DNA from: Pseudalkalibacillus hwajinpoensis | Lineage (GTDB): Bacteria > Bacillota > Bacilli > Bacillales > Guptibacillaceae | NCBI RefSeq assembly: GCF_015234585.1 | Contig: NZ_JADFCM010000001.1 | Coordinates: 124,001-188,000, forward strand | DNA length: 64,000 bases | Direction of reading: 5' to 3' | In this document: in pieces, positions 59,057 through 64,000 of the stretch | Layout of the letters: every line of letters starts with the position of its first letter | Numbering within the stretch: the first letter of the stretch is position 1 | Translations under genes and position numbers: made by a program | The notes under the pieces: model-generated | Database searches by the model: none | Told to the model about the DNA's origin: nothing | What the model saw: the letters and a program-made list of their open reading frames with translations, nothing else

Positions 59057-59305
59057 ATGCTCGTACTCGGACGTAAAAAGGGCGAATCGATTGTCATTAA
59101 CGATGAGATTGAACTCAAGATTATTAGCATTGAAGGTGACACGGTGAAGCTTGGGGTGGAAGCGCCAAAGAATATTGCCATCCACCGGAAAGAAGTATAT
59201 GAAGCGATTCAATCGGAGAATAAGCTTGCGGCGATGCAGGAGTTTAGCTTAGAGGATTTGAAGGAGTTTCAGAAGAGTAACAGTTCAAAGGGACCGAAGT
59301 CATAA
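59057..59305 (+). CDS. csrA: Carbon storage regulator CsrA
   Basis: This 82-aa RNA-binding dimer represses translation of flagellin in Bacilli. The sequence [19 protein letters not shown] opens the family fold, and the RNA-contact segments [21 protein letters not shown] are intact; the Arg44 equivalent is in IHRKEV. The C-terminus is about 20 residues longer than in E. coli CsrA, as is usual in Firmicutes. It abuts fliW and precedes the hag promoter by about 130 bases. Confidence 0.97.
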   Translation: MLVLGRKKGESIVINDEIELKIISIEGDTVKLGVEAPKNIAIHRKEVYEAIQSENKLAAMQEFSLEDLKEFQKSNSSKGPKS

Positions 59306-59321
59306 GGCGGCGGTTCTTTTT
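59289..59321 (+). terminator. Possible terminator after csrA
   Basis: AAAGGGACCG pairs imperfectly with CGGTTCTTTT. It is weak, and its start overlaps the csrA stop. Confidence 0.35.
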
Positions 59322-59432
59322 TATGTTTTAAGAATGATTCTTTATTTTAGGACTAAATCATTAGCAAAACGATGGCTATCGCTAGAATGTGACACCAATC
59401 CAAGTTTTTCTAATTATTTTTCAGAAAACTAT

Positions 59433-59459
59433 TAAACATCTAAAAACCCCTGCCGATAA
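59433..59459 (+). promoter_or_regulatory. SigD promoter of hag
   Basis: TAAA (59433-59436) and GCCGATAA (59452-59459) with a 15-base spacer match the SigD consensus exactly. Confidence 0.85.
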
Positions 59460-59472
59460 TAGTGGTGTTAGG

Positions 59473-59521
59473 AAGTCCAAACGGATGTGGATTTTCTTGA
59501 TAAAACCAATTACATGGAGGT
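59473..59521 (+). promoter_or_regulatory. CsrA-binding sites in the hag leader
   Basis: A hairpin AAGTCCA/TGGATTT at 59473-59494 shows GGA in its 8-base loop (AACGGATG), a canonical CsrA target. A second site, ACATGGAGGT (59512-59521), overlaps the ribosome site of hag, so bound CsrA would block translation. Confidence 0.7.
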
Positions 59522-59531
59522 AGATTTAGGG

Positions 59532-60374
59532 ATGATTATTAATCACAACTTAGCAGCAATGAATACGTACAACCAGATGGGTTCTAACCAATTGAATGCA
59601 TCTAAAAACATGGAGAAGCTTTCTTCAGGATTAAGAATCAATAACGCAGCAGATGATGCAGCAGGGCTTTCAATTTCTGAAAAAATGCGCGCACAAATTC
59701 GTGGCCTTGATCAAGCTTCACGTAATGCTCAAGATGGAATAAGCCTATTGCAAACCGCTGAAGGTGGTTTGAATGAAGCACATTCTATCCTTCAACGTAT
59801 GCGAGAACTTAGTGTACAAGCAACTAACGACACTAACATCACTGAAGATCGTGATGCAATTCAAACGGAATTAAATGAATTAACATCAGAACTTGGAACC
59901 ATCAATACCCGTACAGCATTTAACAAACAGAACCTTCTTGATGCTACTGCTGGGTCTGGAGGTACTGGAAGTGTCACACTTCAAGTAGGTGCAAATACTA
60001 CTGAAACAATGGTTATGGACTTCTCGAAAAAAGGTATTAACTTAAATGATATTGTTGGTACAGATTTAGCTTCATTGTCTGTGGCTGATGCTACTGCTGC
60101 AGATACTTCTCTTCAAGCTATTGAAACAGCTATCCAAGACGTAAGTGCTGGTCGTTCTCAAATTGGAGCGTACCAAAACCGACTTGAACACACTATCAAT
60201 AATCTGGGCACAAGTTCTGAAAACTTGACTGCAGCTGAATCTCGTGTCCGTGACGTAGACATGGCGAAAGAAATGATGGAGTTCACTAAGAACAACATCC
60301 TTAACCAGGCGTCACAAGCAATGCTCAGTCAAGCCAATCAACAGCCGCAAGCTGTACTACAACTTCTTCGTTAA
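59532..60374 (+). CDS. hag: Flagellin
   Basis: This 280-aa protein forms the flagellar filament. The conserved D0/D1 ends are present: MIINHNLAAMNTYNQM and LSSGLRINNAADDAAGLSISEKMRAQIRGL at the start, and RVRDVDMAKEMMEFTKNNIL and AMLSQANQQPQAVLQLLR at the end. The variable middle is only about 85 residues, so this is a short flagellin, near the B. subtilis size of about 304. ATG 59532 has GGAGG 11 bases upstream; the GTG at 59487 lies inside the regulatory leader. It has a SigD promoter and its own terminator. Confidence 0.97.
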   Translation: MIINHNLAAMNTYNQMGSNQLNASKNMEKLSSGLRINNAADDAAGLSISEKMRAQIRGLDQASRNAQDGISLLQTAEGGLNEAHSILQRMRELSVQATNDTNITEDRDAIQTELNELTSELGTINTRTAFNKQNLLDATAGSGGTGSVTLQVGANTTETMVMDFSKKGINLNDIVGTDLASLSVADATAADTSLQAIETAIQDVSAGRSQIGAYQNRLEHTINNLGTSSENLTAAESRVRDVDMAKEMMEFTKNNILNQASQAMLSQANQQPQAVLQLLR

Positions 60375-60381
60375 TTTACTT

Positions 60382-60416
60382 ACAAGGTGGTCTTCAATTG
60401 AAGGCCACCTTTTTTA
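60382..60416 (+). terminator. Terminator of hag
   Basis: AAGGTGGTCTTCAA/TTGAAGGCCACCTT, 14 bp, followed by TTTTT. Confidence 0.85.
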
Positions 60417-60447
60417 ACAAAATTGATCGGGAATTGGAGATTAGCTG

Positions 60448-60786
60448 ATGGAACTAAGAGATATTTCAATCACACCAATTGAACTAACTAAATTAACTCA
60501 AACAACTAATACTGAAGTGACTAAGACAATCGAAAAGCGTGAGGTAGAAGAAAATGCTTTATCAAAAGATACCATCAATCACCACATCACCACCCTCAAC
60601 ACCTACCTCGAACCAACCAAAACCTCACTCAAATTCCAACTCCACGACAAACTAAACGAATACTACGTCCAGATCATCGATACCCAAACTGACGAAGTGA
60701 TCAAAGAAATCCCTTCAAAAAAGTTCCTTGATCGCTACGCTGCGACGACTGAGTTACTGGGCTTTATGGTCGATCAGAAAATTTAA
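60448..60786 (+). CDS. flaG: FlaG-family flagellar protein
   Basis: This 112-aa protein resembles FlaG/YvyC, thought to affect filament length. The C-terminal FlaG domain shows LKFQLHDKLNEYYVQIIDTQTDEVIKEIPSKKFLD (about 60-94). GGAG precedes the ATG at 9 bases. It follows hag and its terminator, and precedes the SigD promoter of fliD. Its middle third (60571-60660) is almost free of G on the coding strand, unlike its neighbours. Confidence 0.88.
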   Translation: MELRDISITPIELTKLTQTTNTEVTKTIEKREVEENALSKDTINHHITTLNTYLEPTKTSLKFQLHDKLNEYYVQIIDTQTDEVIKEIPSKKFLDRYAATTELLGFMVDQKI

Positions 60787-60834
60787 GTGTTTGAACTCTC
60801 TATGGAGGGTTCTTTTTTAGGTCTATTTACACCT

Positions 60835-60861
60835 TAAACTATCGCGTCACCCTGCCGATAG
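60835..60861 (+). promoter_or_regulatory. SigD promoter of fliD
   Basis: TAAA (60835-60838), 15 bases, GCCGATAG (60854-60861): 11 of 12 consensus positions. Confidence 0.8.
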
Positions 60862-60894
60862 TATCAATAGAAGGTAAGAACGGAGGAGATGTTC

Positions 60895-62367
60895 ATGAGA
60901 ATTTCCGGTTTAGCGACGGGGATGGACACAGATCAGATGGTAAAAGATCTCATGAAGGCGGAACGAATCCCGCTCGATAAATTGTCTCAAAAGAAGCAAA
61001 CGATGGAATGGCAGAAGGAATCCTATCGGGAGTTGAATTCGATGATGTCGGATATGCGAAGCACGGCTTCATCGATGCGGTTGCAATCTGGCTATAATGC
61101 TTATAAAACGGTCTCTTCTAATACAGGTGCGGTTACAGCGAAGACGACATCTGCCTCTGTCCCAGGTTCTTATTCGGTTACCGTTAACGAACTCGCTCAA
61201 AGCGCTAAGTTTACATCGGGACAGGCCATTCAAAATGAAGCTGGTACAGCCGCAAAGGGAACAGATAAAGTACTTCAAACAGGCGAAGCAGATACGACAC
61301 TACAGTTAACAAATAGCAAAGGTCAAACGGCTTCCATTACAATCACTGCGACAGACACATTTAAGAGCCTTGGTGAAAAAATTGCCGGTGCGACAGATAA
61401 TACATCAGGTGAATCACTCGGGTTAAGAGCAAGCTTTGATAATACAACATCCCGCTTCTTTATTTCATCGAAAGCAATGGGCGGAGATGAGTCATTCACA
61501 CTTAGTGTTGGTGATCCAACTGTGGAAAGTCGTATCCTCGGCGGTGCAGCCAACACAGCTCAGGGGAAATATGGGTCTGTGGCGTTTGACGGTATAGTTA
61601 TTGATAACCTGAAGACAAATACTACGACGATTAATAATATGAAGCTGGATCTTGTACAAAAAGGTACTTCAACTGTTTCGGTTCAAAGCGATGTAGAAGC
61701 GCCTTTTGACATGATTAAGTCATTCGTTGAGAAGTACAACGAGTTCATTGATAAAGCACAGGGGATGCTTACTGAAAAGCGCAACCGCGATTTCCCGCCG
61801 CTCACAGATGCGCAAAGAGAAGACCTTACCGAAAAAGAGATCGAATTGTGGGAAGAGAAAGCGAAGAGCGGGATGCTTCAAAGTGATGCGACCGTTCGGG
61901 GGATTGTGAGTGACCTTCGCAGTGCCTGGATGTCACCGGTTAGCGGAATTCCGGCAGGTGAGCTTAGCATGCTTTCGCAAGTTGGGATTAATACGGGTTC
62001 TTATCAGGATGGAGGAAAACTCTTTATTGATGAAGCGAAATTAAAGAGTGTTCTGGAACAAAAGCCAGAAGAGGTCATGAACCTGTTTACGAGTGGCACA
62101 GATGGGATTGGTGATCGCCTGTATGACTCGGTCAATAAAGGCATCGATCAGTTAGGAAAGAAAGCAGGAACGCCGGGCACGCTCGTTGACAGTAGTTTTT
62201 TATCCACGAGATTAAAAGATTTAGATGAGCAGATGCAAAACTGGGAAGATAAGCTTGTTACCGTTGAAGATCGGTATTGGAAACAATTTTCGGCGCTTGA
62301 AACGGCGATGAGTCAGCTCAATCAGCAAAGTGCATGGGTACAACAAAACTTACTTGGTGGGATGTAA
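60895..62367 (+). CDS. fliD: Flagellar filament cap protein FliD (hook-associated protein 2)
   Basis: This 490-aa protein caps the filament and helps flagellin fold at the tip. The N-terminus MRISGLATGMDTDQMVKDLMK is the family signature, the FliD_N domain covers about 1-95, and FliD_C is at about 235-480 with a coiled coil at the end (LKDLDEQMQNWEDKLVTVEDRYW). ATG 60895 has GGAGG 8 bases upstream; an ATG two codons earlier is too close to it. The next gene starts one base after its stop. Confidence 0.95.
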   Translation: MRISGLATGMDTDQMVKDLMKAERIPLDKLSQKKQTMEWQKESYRELNSMMSDMRSTASSMRLQSGYNAYKTVSSNTGAVTAKTTSASVPGSYSVTVNELAQSAKFTSGQAIQNEAGTAAKGTDKVLQTGEADTTLQLTNSKGQTASITITATDTFKSLGEKIAGATDNTSGESLGLRASFDNTTSRFFISSKAMGGDESFTLSVGDPTVESRILGGAANTAQGKYGSVAFDGIVIDNLKTNTTTINNMKLDLVQKGTSTVSVQSDVEAPFDMIKSFVEKYNEFIDKAQGMLTEKRNRDFPPLTDAQREDLTEKEIELWEEKAKSGMLQSDATVRGIVSDLRSAWMSPVSGIPAGELSMLSQVGINTGSYQDGGKLFIDEAKLKSVLEQKPEEVMNLFTSGTDGIGDRLYDSVNKGIDQLGKKAGTPGTLVDSSFLSTRLKDLDEQMQNWEDKLVTVEDRYWKQFSALETAMSQLNQQSAWVQQNLLGGM

Positions 62368-62368
62368 A

Positions 62369-62752
62369 ATGAGAAGAATTGATGCGTTAAATCAACTACA
62401 CGTGGTGACAAATCAAATTGCAAAATCACTTGGTGAAATTAATCCATCTATGAATGTTGATGGAACAGAAATGCTTGAGGGCATTAATTACATGATCAAA
62501 CGGCGTGATGAAACCATTAAACTTCTAGATGAAGCGATGGAGAAAGAAGGAAAGGATTGGACGGAAGACGAGCGGACTCTCTTACAACAGCTGAGCGTAC
62601 TTGAAGAGAAGATTCAGCCTAAACTGTCTGAGCTTTATTCAGCTTTTTCCGATCAAATGAGACGTTTACAGCAAGGAAAGGCAGCAGCCAATAATTACAA
62701 GCCTCAGAAAACAGCATATAGCGACGGCGCCTTTTTCGATCAGCGTAAATAG
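62369..62752 (+). CDS. fliT: FliT-like flagellar export chaperone
   Basis: This 127-aa helical protein lies where the FliD chaperone FliT is expected. It is a helical bundle with ALNQLHVVTNQIAKSLGE, EMLEGINYMIKRRDETIKLLDEAME and LQQLSVLEEKIQPKLSELY, like Bacillus FliT, and lacks catalytic motifs. ATG 62369 starts one base after the fliD stop. In B. subtilis the order is fliD-fliS-fliT; here fliT comes before fliS. The call is by position and helical pattern. Confidence 0.72.
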   Translation: MRRIDALNQLHVVTNQIAKSLGEINPSMNVDGTEMLEGINYMIKRRDETIKLLDEAMEKEGKDWTEDERTLLQQLSVLEEKIQPKLSELYSAFSDQMRRLQQGKAAANNYKPQKTAYSDGAFFDQRK

Positions 62753-62763
62753 GGGGAATACTT

Positions 62764-63138
62764 ATGGCTATGAAAAATCCATATCAAACATATCAAAATA
62801 ATGCGGTCGCAACGGCATCACCTCAGGAATTAACGTTAATGCTTTATAACGGATGTATTAAATTTATTCGCCTGTCCTCTATTGCGATGGAAAAAGGCGA
62901 TATGGAAGCGAAGAATACCAATATTATTAAAGCACAAAACATCCTATATGAATTGCGTTCATCATTAAATATGGAGATGGAGCTCTCCCAAACGATGGAT
63001 TCTCTCTATGAATATATGATTTCGCAGCTTGTGACGGCGAATATTCAAAATGATTCTAGCATTTTAAAGGAAGTCGAAAGCTTAGCTGAAGAGTTTCGAA
63101 ATACGTGGAAGCAAGCAATGGAACAGGCAAAGAAGTAA
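62764..63138 (+). CDS. fliS: Flagellar export chaperone FliS
   Basis: This 124-aa protein binds the C-terminus of flagellin and keeps it unfolded for export. Family features are NPYQTYQNNAVATASPQELTLMLYNGCIKFI (about 5-35), NIIKAQNILYELRSSLNMEM and a C-terminal EFRNTWKQAM. GGGGG stands upstream of the ATG. It is the last gene before motA. Confidence 0.95.
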   Translation: MAMKNPYQTYQNNAVATASPQELTLMLYNGCIKFIRLSSIAMEKGDMEAKNTNIIKAQNILYELRSSLNMEMELSQTMDSLYEYMISQLVTANIQNDSSILKEVESLAEEFRNTWKQAMEQAKK

Positions 63139-63161
63139 GTTAAACAAAGAGGGTGAAAGCA

Positions 63162-63980
63162 ATGGAAAAAACATCTCTGTTCGGCGTCCTCCTCGGTTTC
63201 TTCGTCTTAGTTGGCGGATTAATTCTAAAGGGAGCGAATCCGGCTGCTCTATTAAATCCCGCTGCCCTCGTTATCATTTTTGTTGGGACAGCGGCAGCAC
63301 TACTCATCGCGTTTCCTTTTAACGAGATTAAGAAATTCCCAACATTATTAAAAATTATTTTTTCCAATCAAAAACTCCTAACTGAAAAAGAGCTAATTCC
63401 GATGTTTCGTGAATGGGCGACGGTCGCTCGTCGTGAAGGGCTCCTTTCCCTTGAGAATAATCTTGAAGGTATTGATGATGATTTTCTAAAAGGTGGATTC
63501 CAAATGGTGATTGACGGCCATTCTCATGAAGCGATTGAAGAAATTCTGGTAGAAGATATTGAGGCAATGAAAGAACGTCATCGTATGGGGGCGGGGATTT
63601 TCACACAGGCTGGAACTTATGCTCCAACCCTCGGTGTTCTTGGAGCGGTTGTTGGGCTTGTCGCAGCACTCAGTCACCTTGGTGATATGGAGCTGCTTGG
63701 AAAATCGATTGCAGCAGCGTTTATCGCTACGCTTTTTGGGATTTTCACAGGCTACGTTCTTTGGCATCCATTTGCGAATAAGCTGAAGCGAAAATCACAA
63801 GCCGAAGCTCGCATTAAGATGATTATGCTTGAAGGACTTTTGGCTGTTCAAGCTGGAGCTTCTCCTCGTATGGTAGAAGATAAGCTGCTTGTCTATCTCC
63901 CTAGTAAAGAGCGGAATTTAGTGGACGAAAAGAAAGAAAGTCAATCAGAAGTAGGCGAAGGAGTAGGCGCTGATGCGTAA
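63162..63980 (+). CDS. motA: Flagellar motor stator protein MotA
   Basis: This 272-aa stator subunit has four helices and forms the H+ channel with MotB. Features are the N-terminal GVLLGFFVLVGGLILKG, LIAFPFNEIKKFPTLLKIIF, the cytoplasmic loop with the conserved charged residues (FREWATVARREGLL, Arg in ARREG; Glu in VEDIEAMKERH), and TYAPTLGVLGAVVGL, AAFIATLFGIFTGYVLWHP with the proline ring. It is closer to MotA than to Na+-type MotP by sequence, but ion choice cannot be proved. ATG 63162 has GAGGG upstream; a GTG at 63153 is an alternative. Confidence 0.94.
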   Translation: MEKTSLFGVLLGFFVLVGGLILKGANPAALLNPAALVIIFVGTAAALLIAFPFNEIKKFPTLLKIIFSNQKLLTEKELIPMFREWATVARREGLLSLENNLEGIDDDFLKGGFQMVIDGHSHEAIEEILVEDIEAMKERHRMGAGIFTQAGTYAPTLGVLGAVVGLVAALSHLGDMELLGKSIAAAFIATLFGIFTGYVLWHPFANKLKRKSQAEARIKMIMLEGLLAVQAGASPRMVEDKLLVYLPSKERNLVDEKKESQSEVGEGVGADA

Positions 63981-64000
63981 GAAGAGACATGAAGAGCATG
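63973..64000 (+). CDS. motB: Flagellar motor protein MotB (partial, only the first codons)
   Basis: Only nine codons (MRKKRHEEH) are in the window. The start overlaps the motA stop by 8 bases and has AAGGAG 9 bases upstream. The basic opening is like B. subtilis MotB (MARKKKKKH), and motB regularly follows motA. Confidence 0.75.

Overview
The window reads as chromosome from a motile, aerobic, spore-former-type Bacillaceae bacterium. The evidence is strong Shine-Dalgarno sites (AGGAGG type), ATG/GTG/TTG starts, rho-independent terminators after most units, and many B. subtilis-type families (OhrA/OhrR, MhqR, YkwC, YxiO, YppC, YwdI, YflT, TerC/YceF, FliW-CsrA-Hag). Two TRAP transporters, of TAXI and DctPQM type, and a solute symporter suggest a marine, saline or alkaline relative rather than B. 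subtilis itself; that is inference. No phage, integrase, transposase or CRISPR array was found.

Layout. 1-3060: an ascorbate-type PTS (IIC, IIB) with its PRD regulator, minus strand. 3.4-9.7 kb: aldose epimerase, a class D sortase beside a Met-rich wall-anchored substrate, a DAACS symporter and a DUF3100 membrane pair. 9.7-18.8 kb: YppC, an HD-GYP protein, a RimK-like ligase, M29 aminopeptidase, an MsrA-MsrB fusion coupled to a renalase-like oxidoreductase, a membrane diguanylate cyclase and an MBL hydrolase. 18.8-20.6 kb: a 20-bp tandem repeat, then ohrA/ohrR and mhqR with recognisable operators. 20.6-25.4 kb: YndJ-like protein, YkwC, YxiO-like MFS and a zinc-phospholipase-like protein. 25.5-30.3 kb: a Fur-controlled siderophore uptake locus (binding protein, two permeases, ATPase, FhuF-like reductase). 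30.4-38.8 kb: DMT transporter, amidase, B12/radical SAM protein, methyltransferase, glutathione peroxidase, DUF429, and a FUSC transporter with a SLAP-like gene. 38.8-44.2 kb: TAXI-TRAP operon and fumarase. 44.2-44.6 kb: three 120-bp copies of a structured repeat. 45-49.6 kb: an ECF sigma factor with a pentapeptide-type tail overlapping a C45 amidohydrolase, then general-stress genes with SigB-like promoters. 49.6-58.4 kb: carbonic anhydrase, GNAT, DctQMP TRAP, aldehyde dehydrogenase and the 5-oxoprolinase genes pxpBAC. 58.6 kb to the end: flagellar block fliW-csrA-hag-flaG-fliD-fliT-fliS-motA-motB.

How the genes fit together. The flagellar block contains the whole FliW-CsrA-Hag homeostasis circuit, with a SigD promoter and two CsrA-type sites in the hag leader, and filament cap, chaperone and stator genes follow. 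The two c-di-GMP genes at 11 and 17 kb could feed into motility. Peroxide, quinone and methionine-sulfoxide defence is spread over 15-20 kb and 36 kb. Organic-acid uptake (two TRAPs, DAACS) sits with fumarase and 5-oxoproline cleavage, suggesting carboxylic-acid use.

The least explained items are the covarying 120-bp triple repeat, the sigma factor/C45 hydrolase pair, the sortase/substrate pair, the 20-bp tandem array, and a nearly G-free stretch inside flaG. Most of the rest is ordinary Bacillaceae housekeeping and accessory sequence. No single clearly new multi-gene system can be claimed from the sequence alone.
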